A stretch of DNA of 64,000 nucleotides from Rhizobium sp. LC145 (GCF_001005825.1 NZ_LBHV01000003.1:62001-126000); one strand, 5' to 3'; counted from the first letter of the stretch, positions 37,112 through 46,560 are shown. Program-made: numbers and translations. Notes: generated by a model not told the origin, from the letters alone.

Positions 37112-38041
37112 ATGGCGGACCTTCAGGCCATCGTCGACGAGATTCACGAGAAGCTGACCCCGCGGCTCGGCGAAGGCAAGGTCGCCGATTATATTCCTCA
37201 GCTCGCGCGCATCGATCCGAAGAAGTTCGGCTTGGCCGTCATCGGCGTCGACGGTGAAGTTTACAAAACGGGCGACTGCGACGAACCTTTTTCGATCCAG
37301 AGCATATCCAAGGTCTTCACGCTGACGCTGGCGCTTGGCAAGCATGGCGAGACGACCTGGAACCGCGTCGGGCGCGAGCCTTCGGGCTCGGCCTTCAATT
37401 CGATCGTCCAGCTGGAACACGAGGGAGGGAAACCTCGCAACCCCTTCATCAATGCCGGGGCCATTGCGATCAGCGATCTTGTGCTGGCCGGCCACACGCC
37501 GCGCGAGGCGATCGGCGAGATTGTCCGCTTCGTGCAGTATCTGGCCGATGACGAGGCGATAGCGATCGATCCGGCGGTGGCGAAATCGGAGCAGGCGACA
37601 GGTTACCGCAACTTCGCACTTGCCAATTTCATGCGTTCCTTCGGAAAGCTCGATCATCCGGTAGAGCATGTGCTCGGCGTCTATTTCCACCATTGCGCGC
37701 TTGCCATGACCTGCACGCAGCTTGCCCGCTCGGGCCTGTTTCTAGCGGCTGCGGGTTCAAACCCCCTGACCGGTCATACGGTGGTCTCCAAGCAGCGGGC
37801 GCGCCGTATCAACGCGCTGATGCTGACCTGCGGTCACTACGATGGGTCGGGGGATTTTGCCTATCGCGTCGGTCTTCCGGGAAAGAGCGGGGTCGGCGGC
37901 GGCATCCTGGCGGTAGCGCCGGGCAAGGCTTCGGTCGCAGTCTGGTCGCCGGGGCTCAATCACAATGGCAACTCGCTGATCGGCTCGCTTGCTTTAGAAA
38001 TGCTGGCGGCAAAGACCGGCTGGTCCGTCTTCGGTCATTGA
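37112..38041 (+). CDS. glsA: Glutaminase
   Basis: A 309-residue serine-dependent glutaminase that hydrolyses glutamine to glutamate and ammonia. The beta-lactamase-like SxxK motif is Ser64-Ile-Ser-Lys67 in [10 protein letters not shown], and NPFINAGAI and GVGGGILAV are family landmarks. The full length matches GlsA/GlsB. The ribosome-binding site CAGGAG precedes the ATG. It starts 29 bases after the MarR gene, so it could be cotranscribed, but there is no functional reason to tie it to anthranilate use. It converges with the PQQ dehydrogenase across a strong terminator. Confidence 0.95.
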   Translation: MADLQAIVDEIHEKLTPRLGEGKVADYIPQLARIDPKKFGLAVIGVDGEVYKTGDCDEPFSIQSISKVFTLTLALGKHGETTWNRVGREPSGSAFNSIVQLEHEGGKPRNPFINAGAIAISDLVLAGHTPREAIGEIVRFVQYLADDEAIAIDPAVAKSEQATGYRNFALANFMRSFGKLDHPVEHVLGVYFHHCALAMTCTQLARSGLFLAAAGSNPLTGHTVVSKQRARRINALMLTCGHYDGSGDFAYRVGLPGKSGVGGGILAVAPGKASVAVWSPGLNHNGNSLIGSLALEMLAAKTGWSVFGH

Positions 38042-38054
38042 AATTTCCGAACGC

Positions 38055-38089
38055 ATGAGGGGCGGCGCTGCTGGCGCCGCCCCTCATTT
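38055..38089. terminator. Bidirectional terminator between glsA and the PQQ dehydrogenase
   Basis: A 14-bp perfect stem (38055-38068 with 38074-38087) over a 5-base loop lies between the convergent stop codons and is followed by TT on the plus strand. T tracts are short, but the stem is exceptionally stable and symmetric. Confidence 0.75.
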
Positions 38090-38096
38090 CTTGGTC

Positions 38097-40598
38097 TTAC
38101 TGCTTCGGAAGGCTGAAAGCGACGATGTAGTCGCCGCGATCGGGGGACTGGCGCGAGCCACCCGCCGAAATCACGACGAACTGACGCCCGCTTTCCGGCG
38201 AGACATAGGTCATCGGTGTACCCTGCGTGCCTACCGGCAGGCGGGCTTTCCAGAGCTCTTCGCCGGTGCGCACGTCGAGCGCCCGCAGGTAATAGTCCTG
38301 CGTGCCGGCATAGAAGACGATGCCGCCGGCGGTCGTCATTGGGCCGCCGAGCGAAGGCATGCCGACTGGGATCTGCAGGCCGGTCTTCATGCCGAGGGGT
38401 CCGCTATCCTGCAGCGTGCCGGCTGGCACCTGCCAGACGAGCTGGCGTGTCTTGAGGTCGATGCCGGAAATGGTGCCGTAGGGCGGCTGGTGGCACGGCA
38501 CGCCGAGCGGTGACATGAAGCCGTTCTTCCAGGCGGCATAGGGTGTGCCCGTCTGGCTCGAAAGCCCATCATGGGCGGCAGCGCCGCTGAGGCCTTCGAC
38601 CTCGGCTTGCGGGATCAGCCGCACGAATTGCGGCATGCGGATGTCGTTGACGACCAGCATGGCATTTGCTTCGTCGATCGACGCCGATCCCCAGTTCATG
38701 CCGCCGTAATAGCCCGGCATGATGAGCGAGACATCTGTGCCCGGCGGCGTGAATTCGCCCTCGTAGCGCATCTTCTTGAACTCGATGCGGCAATAGAGCT
38801 GGTCCCAGGGGGTTGCGCCCCACATTCGGGCCTCCGTGAACGGTTCGGTGCCGATTGATGGCATGCCGGTGGAATAGGGCTGCGTCTTCGAGACCCAGTC
38901 CTCCGGAACACCGCCTGTCTGCGGCACCGGCCTTTCCTCCACCGTCGCGATCGGCTCGCCGGTTTCCCGGTTGAGCATGAAGATCTGGCCGCGCTTGGTG
39001 ATCTGGATCAGCGCCGGCTGCGTGCCGCCATTGCCATCCGGAACGTCGTAGAGCGCCGGCTGGGCCGGAACGTCGTAGTCCCAGATGTCGTGGTGGACGG
39101 TCTGGAATTTCCAGCGTTCGCGGCCGGTGGCGATATCGAGGGCAACGACGGATGCGGAATATTGCTCGGCAGCCTCCGAACGATGTGCGCCGAAGAAATC
39201 GGGCGTCGCGTTGCCGGTCGGCAGGTAGACGAGGCCTAGTTCGTCGTCGAAGGCAGGCGTCGACCAGACGTTCGGCGTGCCGCGAGTATAGCTTTCGCCC
39301 TCAGGCGGATAGCGGGTGATATTGGGATTGCCGAGGTCCCAGGCCCAGACGAGTTCGCCGGTACGGGCATTGAACGCACGCACCGCGCCGGAGGGTTCGT
39401 TGATCTCGCGATTGTCCCAAACCCAGCCGCCGACCAACACGAGATCGCGCATCACGGTCGGAGCGGAGGTCTGGAAGTAGAAGCCATCCTTCACCTCGCC
39501 CATGCCTTCGCGAAGATTGACCGTGCCGGCATTGCCGAACTCGGCGCAAGGCTCGCCGGTCTTCGCATCGAGCTCGATCAGCCGGGCGTCGATGGTCGTC
39601 AAGACGATGCGCGCGGCGCATTGCGCGGGTGCAGGCGGTGCTGCGGGTGCCGCAGGAGCCGCCTGTTCTTCCGGCTCCTCGATCGTGGGTGCCGCAAGCG
39701 CCGGAGCCGTCGGATCAATCGGTTCGGCCGGCGCTGTCGGCACTGGTTCTGCCGGCTGCACGGCGGCAACGACAGGCGGCTCGTAGTAGCTCACCCCGCG
39801 GCAACGCTGCCATACCGGAGACGTCGCCTGCGGATCGAATTTCCAGCGAACCTCGCCGGTTTCGGCGTTGAGCGCATGAACGATATTGTGCGCGGTGCAA
39901 TGATAGATGGTATCGCCCACCTGGAGCGGCGTATTCTGATCTTCTGCTCCCTTGTCGGCGGGATCGCCGGTCCGGAAGGTCCAGGCGACCTGAAGGTTCT
40001 GAACATTGTCGCGGTTGATCTGATCGATCGGCGCATACCGGGTGCCATGCGGCGTGCGGCCGTAATGGCGCCAATCGGAGGCGGAACCTTCCGCGGCAGC
40101 CTGGCCTTGCGGTGCGGGAGCCTCCGCCACTTCGTTGCGGATCAGATGCTGTGGCTGAAAGGCCAGATAGCCCACGCCGGCGAGGCCGAGCGCCAGGAGC
40201 GCAGCGATGCCCAAGGGCGCTGCTTTCGATGAAGGGCGGTTGGTCGGAAAGAGCGGGGTGATCAGCGCGACGATGATCGCAAGCACCGTGGGCGCGACGA
40301 TGCGCGGTACCAGGGGCCAGAAATCCAGGCTGCCGACTTCCCAGAGCGCCCAGGCGATGGTGGCGATATAGAGAAGGGCAAAGAGCCAGACGCCCGCCTT
40401 CCTGCGCAGAAAGAACAGGATGCCGACGAGAATGAGCGCGGCTCCGGCAAGAGCGTAATACCAGGAGCCGCCGAGCGAAATAAGCTGAACGCCGCCTGCG
40501 AGCAGAGGCAGGCCGCCAAGGAAGACGAGTATGCCGACGAGCTTGAGCAACCAGCCGCCGGATCGGGCGCTGTCTGGAGAGGAGAGATTTAAGGACAT
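38097..40598 (-). CDS. Membrane-bound PQQ-dependent dehydrogenase, glucose/quinate/shikimate family
   Basis: An 833-residue quinoprotein. About five N-terminal transmembrane segments (residues 15-150) precede a periplasmic PQQ beta-propeller starting near DWRHYGRTPHGTRYAP. Landmarks are WQRCRGVSYYE, TVHHDIWDYDVPAQP, MWGATPWDQLYCRI, MRYEGEFTPPGTD and GTQGTPMTYVSPESG. It probably oxidises glucose to gluconolactone, passing electrons to ubiquinone. Quinate or shikimate cannot be excluded. An Ala/Pro/Glu-rich insert of about 50 residues (274-326) interrupts the propeller. The start at 40598 has AGGAA upstream. No PQQ biosynthesis genes are in the window. Confidence 0.92.
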   Translation of the reverse strand: MSLNLSSPDSARSGGWLLKLVGILVFLGGLPLLAGGVQLISLGGSWYYALAGAALILVGILFFLRRKAGVWLFALLYIATIAWALWEVGSLDFWPLVPRIVAPTVLAIIVALITPLFPTNRPSSKAAPLGIAALLALGLAGVGYLAFQPQHLIRNEVAEAPAPQGQAAAEGSASDWRHYGRTPHGTRYAPIDQINRDNVQNLQVAWTFRTGDPADKGAEDQNTPLQVGDTIYHCTAHNIVHALNAETGEVRWKFDPQATSPVWQRCRGVSYYEPPVVAAVQPAEPVPTAPAEPIDPTAPALAAPTIEEPEEQAAPAAPAAPPAPAQCAARIVLTTIDARLIELDAKTGEPCAEFGNAGTVNLREGMGEVKDGFYFQTSAPTVMRDLVLVGGWVWDNREINEPSGAVRAFNARTGELVWAWDLGNPNITRYPPEGESYTRGTPNVWSTPAFDDELGLVYLPTGNATPDFFGAHRSEAAEQYSASVVALDIATGRERWKFQTVHHDIWDYDVPAQPALYDVPDGNGGTQPALIQITKRGQIFMLNRETGEPIATVEERPVPQTGGVPEDWVSKTQPYSTGMPSIGTEPFTEARMWGATPWDQLYCRIEFKKMRYEGEFTPPGTDVSLIMPGYYGGMNWGSASIDEANAMLVVNDIRMPQFVRLIPQAEVEGLSGAAAHDGLSSQTGTPYAAWKNGFMSPLGVPCHQPPYGTISGIDLKTRQLVWQVPAGTLQDSGPLGMKTGLQIPVGMPSLGGPMTTAGGIVFYAGTQDYYLRALDVRTGEELWKARLPVGTQGTPMTYVSPESGRQFVVISAGGSRQSPDRGDYIVAFSLPKQ
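39621..39779 (-). repeat. Low-complexity Ala/Pro/Glu-rich insert within the PQQ dehydrogenase
   Basis: This stretch encodes residues 274-326, made of repeated AEP, APA and EEPEE units, located between the conserved CRGVSYYE and CAARIVL segments. In E. coli Gcd the corresponding loop is about 13 residues. It is probably a disordered surface loop. Confidence 0.6.
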
Positions 40599-40787
40599 GG
40601 CGATTCCTATTTGCAGGTGTTCGCCGGGGGAAGGCGAAGCGGACCGGAAAGGATTCAAAAAAAGAACTGGCCGAATGGCCGATGCTTTCGGAAGGTTGAT
40701 CACCCGGAAATAACGCCGCTTTGATTCTTGGCAAGAAAAGGATGGCCACTTTTTTGCCACAAAGCACATTTTTGCGGCACCGGAGTC

Positions 40788-40817
40788 AAAAAAGGGAGGC
40801 GGTTGCCCGCCTCCCTT
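40788..40817 (-). terminator. Intrinsic terminator of the tct operon
   Basis: Read on the minus strand, an 11-bp stem AAGGGAGGCGG/CCGCCTCCCTT with a 4-base loop is followed by TTTTTT. It lies 22 bases after the tctA-like stop codon and is a classic rho-independent terminator. Confidence 0.85.
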
Positions 40818-40839
40818 CGCGTCTGGAATTTGCGAGGAA

Positions 40840-42357
40840 TCAATCCTCGCTTGCAGCCATCTGCGACAGCACCTCGCCCCTGCCGCGCGCGCGCAGGATG
40901 AGCGGCAGGATCAGCGCAATCGCCGCAACCGCCAAAAGCACCGCGGCGATCGGCGAGGTGAAGAGCACCGTCACGTCGCCCTGGCTGATCGCGAGTGCCC
41001 GGCGTAGCTGTTGCTCGGCGAGCGGCCCGAGGATGAGGCCGACCACGACCGGCGCGATCGGATAGCCGAATACGCGCATGACATAGCCGAGCAGACCGAA
41101 GGTGAGCAGCATGCCAAGCTCGAAGACGGAAGGGTTGGCTCCGATCGTGCCGAGTGTGGCGAACACCAGGATGCCGGCATAGAGCCAGGGTTTCGGGATC
41201 GTCAGCAGCTTCACCCAGAGGCCGATCAGCGGCAGGTTCAGCACCAGCAGCATGAGATTGGCGATGAGCAGCGATGCGATGAGACCCCAGACGAGCTGCG
41301 GATTGGTCGCAAACAAAAGCGGCCCCGGCTGCAGGCCGTATTGCTGGAAGCCAGCAAGCATGATCGCCGCGGTCGCGGTGGTCGGCAGGCCGAGGGTCAA
41401 GAGCGGCACGAGCGTGCCGGCGGCCGATGCGTTGTTGGCAGCTTCGGGACCGGCCACGCCTTCGATCGCGCCGTTGCCGAACTCTTCCGGATGCTTGGTA
41501 AGGCGCTTTTCCGCCGCATAGGAGAGGAAGGTGCCGATTTCGGCGCCGCCTGCCGGCATGGCGCCGATCGGGAAGCCGATCACGGTGCCGCGCAGCCAGG
41601 CCTTCCAGGAGCGCGCCCAATCGGCGGCGTTCATCCAGACGGAACCCTTGACCGCTTCCACCGTTTCGGGCCCGCGATTGCCCTGCGCGGCGATATAGAG
41701 CGTCTCGCCGATCGCGAACATGGCAACCGCCATGGTCGTGACCTCGATGCCGTCGAGCAGGTCCGGAACGCCGAAGGAAAGGCGGTTCTGGCCGGTCAAC
41801 TGGTCGATGCCGACGACCGAGAAAGCAAGCCCGATGAAGAGCGATGTCAGTCCGCGCAACGTCGAATCACCGAAGGCCGACGATACGGTGACGAAGGCGA
41901 GCACCATCAGCGCGAAATATTCGCGCGGGCCGAAGACCAGCGCCAGTTTCACGATATAGGGGGCGATGAAGGCGAGCAGCAGCGTGGCGATGAGGCCGGC
42001 CACGAAGGAGCCGATCGCGGCTGTCGCGAGCGCCGGTCCTCCGCGCCCGTTGCGGGCCATCTTGTTGCCTTCGAGCGCGGTGACGATCGAGGCGCTTTCG
42101 CCGGGCGTGTTCAGCAGGATCGAGGTGGTCGATCCGCCATACATGCCGCCGTAATAGATGCCGGCGAACATGATGAGCGAACCGGTGGGGTCGAGCCGGT
42201 AGGTGACGGGCAGGAGAAGGGCGACCGTCAGCGCCGGCCCGATGCCGGGGAGTACGCCGACGGCGGTGCCGAGCGTCACGCCGATCAGCGCATAGAGGAG
42301 GTTCATCGGCTCTGCTGCCGAAGCCAGCCCCTGCAGAAGGAATTCGAACGTGCTCAT
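40840..42357 (-). CDS. Tripartite tricarboxylate transporter large permease (TctA family)
   Basis: A 505-residue inner-membrane protein with about 11-12 hydrophobic segments and the duplicated TctA motifs [39 protein letters not shown] and [20 protein letters not shown]. It forms the main channel of a secondary tripartite importer for citrate or other carboxylates. It is the last gene of the tctC-tctB-tctA order and ends in a good terminator. The substrate is not predictable from sequence. Confidence 0.95.
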   Translation of the reverse strand: MSTFEFLLQGLASAAEPMNLLYALIGVTLGTAVGVLPGIGPALTVALLLPVTYRLDPTGSLIMFAGIYYGGMYGGSTTSILLNTPGESASIVTALEGNKMARNGRGGPALATAAIGSFVAGLIATLLLAFIAPYIVKLALVFGPREYFALMVLAFVTVSSAFGDSTLRGLTSLFIGLAFSVVGIDQLTGQNRLSFGVPDLLDGIEVTTMAVAMFAIGETLYIAAQGNRGPETVEAVKGSVWMNAADWARSWKAWLRGTVIGFPIGAMPAGGAEIGTFLSYAAEKRLTKHPEEFGNGAIEGVAGPEAANNASAAGTLVPLLTLGLPTTATAAIMLAGFQQYGLQPGPLLFATNPQLVWGLIASLLIANLMLLVLNLPLIGLWVKLLTIPKPWLYAGILVFATLGTIGANPSVFELGMLLTFGLLGYVMRVFGYPIAPVVVGLILGPLAEQQLRRALAISQGDVTVLFTSPIAAVLLAVAAIALILPLILRARGRGEVLSQMAASED

Positions 42358-42378
42358 TGGCTTACTTTCGGAAAGTCA

Positions 42379-42873
42379 TCAGAGAAACAGGTGTTCCAGC
42401 GGTCCCGCGGGCAGCGAAAGCTGCAGCAGGCCGGCGAAGATCAGCCAGATGACGAGACAGAGGACGATGCCGATGGGCAGCGTGATCCAAAGCCTCTTCT
42501 TGCCGAACCCGGCCGCCGTCAGGGCGAAGAGAACACCGGTCGCGATCGAGAAGCCGGCGGTGCGAAGCAGCAGCATCTGCGCGATCAGGCCAGCCACGAT
42601 CCAGACGACAGGACCGAACTCCTGATGCTCGCGCTCCGGGAAGTCGCGCCGGAAGGCGGCGATCACGGTCCAGATGGCGAGGCCGACGAGCGCGAAGGCG
42701 ATCCAGTCCGGAATGGTGGCGGGGCCGATCTGCGAATAGCCGGCCATGCCTTTCAGCCGGGCGACATCGAAGAAGATAGTGCCCGCGATGGTGACGAGCA
42801 CGGCGGCAATGGCAAGCGCCGCCCTGTCGGGGCGGCGCTGTTCCTTGACGGAATTCTGGCGGTCGAGACTCAT
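42379..42873 (-). CDS. Tripartite tricarboxylate transporter small permease (TctB family)
   Basis: A 164-residue protein with four hydrophobic segments, the usual TctB layout. It overlaps the binding-protein gene by four bases (ATGA) and is 21 bases from tctA. A longer alternative frame across the same bases (42362-42916) is arginine-rich and has no membrane character, so it is rejected. Confidence 0.9.
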   Translation of the reverse strand: MSLDRQNSVKEQRRPDRAALAIAAVLVTIAGTIFFDVARLKGMAGYSQIGPATIPDWIAFALVGLAIWTVIAAFRRDFPEREHQEFGPVVWIVAGLIAQMLLLRTAGFSIATGVLFALTAAGFGKKRLWITLPIGIVLCLVIWLIFAGLLQLSLPAGPLEHLFL

Positions 42874-43814
42874 TTGACCAGTCCGATGTCCTTGAGCACG
42901 GTTTCCGTGGCGGCAATGTCCTTGGCGAGCTGTTCTTCGAACGCCGGGCCTGCGAGATAGGTGTCCGCCCAGCCCTTGGTCTTCAGGGTTTCCTGCCAGG
43001 TGTTCGACTTCGCGAGCTTGTCGACATCGGCGAGGACGGCAGCCTTCTGCTCGTCGGAAAGGCCCGGAGCGGCTGCGACCATACGCCAGTTCTGCAGCAC
43101 GACGTCATAGCCCGATTCCTTGAGCGTCGGGGCGTCAATGCCTTCCACGCGCTCCTCGCTCGAAAGGGCGAGCAGGCGCAGCGTGCCGGCCTTCACCTGG
43201 GATTCGAACTCGCCATAGCTCGAGATGCCGGCGGTCACCTGGCTGCCGAGAATGGCCGCAAGCGCTTCGCCGCCGCCAGAATAGGCGATGTAGTTGATCT
43301 TGGTCGGATCGACGCCGGCAGCCTTCGCGAGTAGGCCCACCGCGATATGATCCGTGCCGCCGGCAGAGCCGCCGCCCCAAGAAACCGAGCCCGGATCCGC
43401 CTTCAGCTTGTCGACGAGCTGGCCGATGTTCTCGATATCCGAGGAGGCCGGAACGACGATCGCCTCGTATTCGCCGGTGAGGCGGGCAATTGGCGTGACC
43501 TCTTTCAGCGTCACGGGCGCGTTGTTGGTGAGGATTGCGCCCACCATGACATAACCGCCGACGATGAGGGCGTTCGGATTGCCTTTCTGCTGGCTGGCAA
43601 ATTGGGCAAGGCCGATAGTGCCGCCGGCGCCAGGTACGTTGATTACCTGCACATTGCCGGAGATGCCTTCCTCCTGGAGAGCGGTCTGCAGTGAGCGGGC
43701 CGTCTGATCCCAGCCGCCGCCGGGGGCGGCTGGCGCCATGATCGTATAGTCGGCGGCATAGGCCGGAAGGGCGAGCGCGCCGGCAAGAAGGGAAGCAAGA
43801 AATACGTGTTTCAA
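42870..43814 (-). CDS. Tripartite tricarboxylate transporter substrate-binding protein (TctC family)
   Basis: A 314-residue periplasmic receptor. The signal peptide MKHVFLASLLAGALALPAYA is followed by the TctC/Bug core IMAPAAPGGGWDQTARSLQ, NVPGAGGTIGL and GGGSAGGTDHIAVG. It binds the ligand for the TctAB permease. It is the first gene of the operon and has a 235-base upstream region with candidate response-regulator sites. The TctD/TctE-like system encoded at 45883-47936 probably controls it. Confidence 0.94.
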   Translation of the reverse strand: MKHVFLASLLAGALALPAYAADYTIMAPAAPGGGWDQTARSLQTALQEEGISGNVQVINVPGAGGTIGLAQFASQQKGNPNALIVGGYVMVGAILTNNAPVTLKEVTPIARLTGEYEAIVVPASSDIENIGQLVDKLKADPGSVSWGGGSAGGTDHIAVGLLAKAAGVDPTKINYIAYSGGGEALAAILGSQVTAGISSYGEFESQVKAGTLRLLALSSEERVEGIDAPTLKESGYDVVLQNWRMVAAAPGLSDEQKAAVLADVDKLAKSNTWQETLKTKGWADTYLAGPAFEEQLAKDIAATETVLKDIGLVK

Positions 43815-43963
43815 GGGTCGATCCTCCGGTAGGCGTCCAAAATCTGACGCAATGTCTGTTTTTTATGATGGGAAAGAGTTCGGGGCGGGTGCTTGCCGCT
43901 TGTTTTCTTCCTCCCAGCACAAATCGAGCGCCCGCCTCCATGGGGCGCCGATCGCTCTAAGCC

Positions 43964-43992
43964 AGCACATCAAGCTGACATCTACCTGACAT
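43964..43992. promoter_or_regulatory. Tandem response-regulator half-sites upstream of tctCBA
   Basis: CTGACAT occurs at 43975-43981 and again at 43986-43992, exactly 11 bases apart, with a weaker copy sharing ACAT 11 bases further upstream (43967-43970). One-turn spacing of direct repeats is how OmpR-family regulators bind. The site is about 160 bases upstream of the tctC-like start, between it and the orphan binding-protein gene. Confidence 0.5.
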
Positions 43993-44049
43993 TTTTCGCG
44001 GCGGGCGATTTTGGCAAGGGCTGGCGGCCGGAATGCGCCAAATTTCCGG

Positions 44050-45120
44050 CTATTGCAGCCGCAGAACCTCGTTCCAGCGGTCGATGAGCCGCGCCCGCTT
44101 CACCTGGTCGAGATAGACCATCAGCCCGAGACTGACCGGCACGGGCTTCAACTGGCCGCCCAGCATTTCCCGAAGCGTTGTGGCGGTATTGTTGCCGGCC
44201 ACCTCAGGGCTGACGGCCGGGATCTGTAATTCGCGCGCCATGATCGTCTGGCCGCCCTTCGACATGAAGAATTCGAGATAGCGCTTGCCGAGCTCCGGGG
44301 AGGCCGCTGCATGCGGCACCAGCCCTATCCGGGACATCACCACCGTATAATCCTTCGGCAATACGATCCCGACATCCGGATGCCGGGAGGCCCAGTCGGC
44401 CGCATAGGAGCCGAGGATATTGTAACCGAGCACGAATCGGCCATCGGCAACGCGTTCCACGATCGCCTGGCTAGTGGAATAGAGCTTGACGCCGGCAGCT
44501 CCCATGGCCTGGATCACCGACCAGATATCGCCGAACTGCTCTTGGTCGCGCGCCATGAATAGAAACCCGACGCCCGAGCGTTCGATATCATAGGTGCCGA
44601 TCCGGCCGTAAACGGCGTCGCCCTTCTTCCGCAGATAGTCCACGAACTCGGCGCGGGTCGCGGGCGGCGGCTCATCCCGGAAACTGGGCTTGTGATAGAC
44701 GAAGACCGCGGGCTCGAAGGTCAGCGCGTATGCCGTGTTGCGCCAGTTCGCCCAGCTTGGCCATTGTTCGCTCATCGGCAGATCGCTTGGCTGCGCGTAG
44801 CCGTCGTTGGCAAGCTTCACCTGCAGGTCCATGGCGGAGGAGAAGGCGAAGTCGGCGGTCTTCTGGCCGGCATCGGTCTCCTTGACGATGCGATCGTAGA
44901 CCTCGCCCGTCAGCATGTCCTCATAACGCACGGCAATATCCGGATTGACGGCCTGGAATCCGGCGATCATCGGCTTGGCGAGAGGCTCGTCGAGCGAGGA
45001 ATAAACCACCAGGACCGGCGCATCCGTCTTTCCCGAAGGAGCCGGATAGAAGGTCGTATCCGCCGCTGCCGAAGCGGGCAACGCGGTAAGACAGAGCAGG
45101 AACTGGAAAATGCGCATCAT
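44050..45120 (-). CDS. Orphan ABC-type extracellular solute-binding protein (AfuA/PgtC-like)
   Basis: A 356-residue periplasmic binding protein with a signal peptide (MMRIFQFLLCLTALPASAAA). The mature part begins VLVVYSSLDEPLAKPMIAGF and contains VRYEDMLTGEVYDRI, GRFVLGYNILGSYA and FFMSKGGQ, typical of the iron(III)/phosphonate/phosphoglycerate receptor group. There is no permease or ATPase gene beside it. The nearest partner is a TctD/TctE two-component system, so it may act as a sensor subunit instead of a transporter. The ATG is immediately preceded by a 6-bp hairpin that could cover its ribosome-binding site. An upstream start is possible. Confidence 0.82.
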   Translation of the reverse strand: MMRIFQFLLCLTALPASAAADTTFYPAPSGKTDAPVLVVYSSLDEPLAKPMIAGFQAVNPDIAVRYEDMLTGEVYDRIVKETDAGQKTADFAFSSAMDLQVKLANDGYAQPSDLPMSEQWPSWANWRNTAYALTFEPAVFVYHKPSFRDEPPPATRAEFVDYLRKKGDAVYGRIGTYDIERSGVGFLFMARDQEQFGDIWSVIQAMGAAGVKLYSTSQAIVERVADGRFVLGYNILGSYAADWASRHPDVGIVLPKDYTVVMSRIGLVPHAAASPELGKRYLEFFMSKGGQTIMARELQIPAVSPEVAGNNTATTLREMLGGQLKPVPVSLGLMVYLDQVKRARLIDRWNEVLRLQ

Positions 45121-45136
45121 CGGGCAACAATGCCCG
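45121..45136 (-). promoter_or_regulatory. Hairpin abutting the start codon of the solute-binding protein gene
   Basis: CGGGCA-ACAA-TGCCCG (plus-strand reading) forms a 6-bp stem with a 4-base loop that ends one base before the ATG at 45120. No ribosome-binding site is visible between hairpin and ATG, so it may repress translation or show that the true start is elsewhere. Confidence 0.35.
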
Positions 45137-45303
45137 AGGCAAGTTTCGGAGACAAGCAACGGCAGCTGGTTCGTGCCTGCAACACGGGTGAAGATAAGGG
45201 ACGGGCAGGGGAGGCGGAGGCTTGTGTAATGCCCGGCCGTCACTACCTCTTTGCCGTCCAGGCGCGCCCGGTGCTTCCGCTCGCGCATTCCACATAAAAG
45301 GTC

Positions 45304-45816
45304 ATGTCCATGTCGCTCTCACTCTATGATGTCAGCATTCCGGTCTTCATCCGCGCCTTCGGTAACCTCTCGGAAATCCTCAAGAAAGGTGAAGCCTTCG
45401 CCGATGAGAAGGGGCTCACCCACCAGGAGCTCCTGGAAGCCCGGTTGATCGGGGACATGTATCCGCTGACCGGTCAGATCCAGCGAGCCAGCGATTCCGC
45501 CAAATTCGCCGCGGTTCGCGTGGCGGGAATCGAGAACGTGCCGATGGCCGACGAGGAGGCAAGCTTCGCCGAACTGCATGCCCGCATCGAAAAGACGGTG
45601 GCACTGCTGAAATCCATTCCGCAGAATGCCATGGACGATAAGGAGGGAATGGAGGTCGTGCTCAAGACCCATAGTGGTCCCGTCGAATTCACGGGCAAAA
45701 GCTACATCCTCAATTTCGCGATCCCGAACTTCTTCTTCCACGTGACGACGGCCTACGCCATCCTGCGCCACAAGGGCGTGCCGGTCGGCAAGATGGATTA
45801 TCTCGGCCGCCGGTAA
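45304..45816 (+). CDS. DUF1993 family protein
   Basis: A 170-residue soluble protein of unknown function with the family pattern SLYDVSIPVFIRAFGNLSEIL at the start, MYPLTGQIQRASD in the middle and a C-terminal NFFFHVTTAYAILRHKGVPVGKMDYLG. DUF1993 proteins have a four-helix DinB-like layout, and the conserved His in FFFHVTTAY could be a metal ligand, but that is a suggestion only. It is located between the divergent binding-protein gene and the response regulator. The latter has its own promoter. Confidence 0.8.
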   Translation: MSMSLSLYDVSIPVFIRAFGNLSEILKKGEAFADEKGLTHQELLEARLIGDMYPLTGQIQRASDSAKFAAVRVAGIENVPMADEEASFAELHARIEKTVALLKSIPQNAMDDKEGMEVVLKTHSGPVEFTGKSYILNFAIPNFFFHVTTAYAILRHKGVPVGKMDYLGRR

Positions 45817-45829
45817 ATAACCATCCTCC

Positions 45830-45859
45830 GTGACATCTCCCCGTCCCGGCGTCTATAAT
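45830..45859 (+). promoter_or_regulatory. Strong candidate promoter of the two-component operon
   Basis: GTGACA (45830-45835) and a perfect TATAAT (45854-45859) are 18 bases apart, 24 bases before the response-regulator start codon. The -35 region contains TGACAT, the same core as the tandem sites upstream of tctCBA, which would allow autoregulation. Confidence 0.65.
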
Positions 45860-45882
45860 CGGCGCCGAAGCGGGGAGATTTC

Positions 45883-46560
45883 GTGCGCATTCTTCTGGTC
45901 GAGGACAATCAGGCGCTGGCCGAGGGCCTGACGACGATCCTGCGCGGCAGCGGCTATGTGGTCGATGCCGTGGCCGATGGCGCATCGGCCGAGGCGGTCG
46001 CTGCGGCGGAAGCCTATGATCTGGTCATCCTCGATCTCAATGTTCCCGAAATGGACGGGCTCGATGTCTTGCGTTCCATGCGGGCGCGGCAGAACAAGGC
46101 GGCGGTGATGATCCTGACCGCCCGGGGCACGCCGGAAGAGCGGGTGAAGGGCCTCGATCTCGGCGCCGACGATTACATGATCAAGCCCTTCGACATTTCC
46201 GAATTCGAGGCGCGCATCCGTGTCCTGTTGCGGCGTCAGGCCTGGCTCCGAAGCTCGGTCGTGCAATATGGCGGCGTGACGCTCGATCTTCCCTCGCGCA
46301 CCTTTTCCAGCCATGGAGTGCCGCTCGATATCCCCGCGCGTGAGGTGGCGCTGCTGGAACTCCTCTTCATGCGCGCCGGCAAGGTGGTCTCGAAGGATGC
46401 GATCGTCGCTTCGCTGACCGGTTTCGGCGACGATCTGTCGGCCAATGCCATCGAGCAATATGTCAGCCGGCTGCGCCGGCGGCTGGCGCCGCACGGATTG
46501 ACGGTCAAGACCGCGCGCGGCATCGGTTATTATCTCGAAGCGGCAGCTCCAGGCGCATGA
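45883..46560 (+). CDS. OmpR-family response regulator, TctD-like
   Basis: A 225-residue regulator. The receiver domain has the acidic pair in VEDNQ, the phospho-acceptor Asp51 in LVILDLNVP and Lys101 in DDYMIKPFD. The C-terminal winged helix includes IPAREVALLELLFMRAGKVVSKDAI and ANAIEQYVSRLRRRL. The start is GTG at 45883 with CGGGGAG upstream. It overlaps the sensor kinase gene by four bases. TctD-type regulators activate tricarboxylate uptake genes, and the tctCBA operon lies 2 kb away. Confidence 0.93.
   Translation: MRILLVEDNQALAEGLTTILRGSGYVVDAVADGASAEAVAAAEAYDLVILDLNVPEMDGLDVLRSMRARQNKAAVMILTARGTPEERVKGLDLGADDYMIKPFDISEFEARIRVLLRRQAWLRSSVVQYGGVTLDLPSRTFSSHGVPLDIPAREVALLELLFMRAGKVVSKDAIVASLTGFGDDLSANAIEQYVSRLRRRLAPHGLTVKTARGIGYYLEAAAPGA

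Noticed and set aside
41011-42960. Long open frame antisense to tctA and tctB (649 codons)
   Set aside because: It spans two clear transporter genes and their junction, and its product is low-complexity Glu/Asp/Arg.
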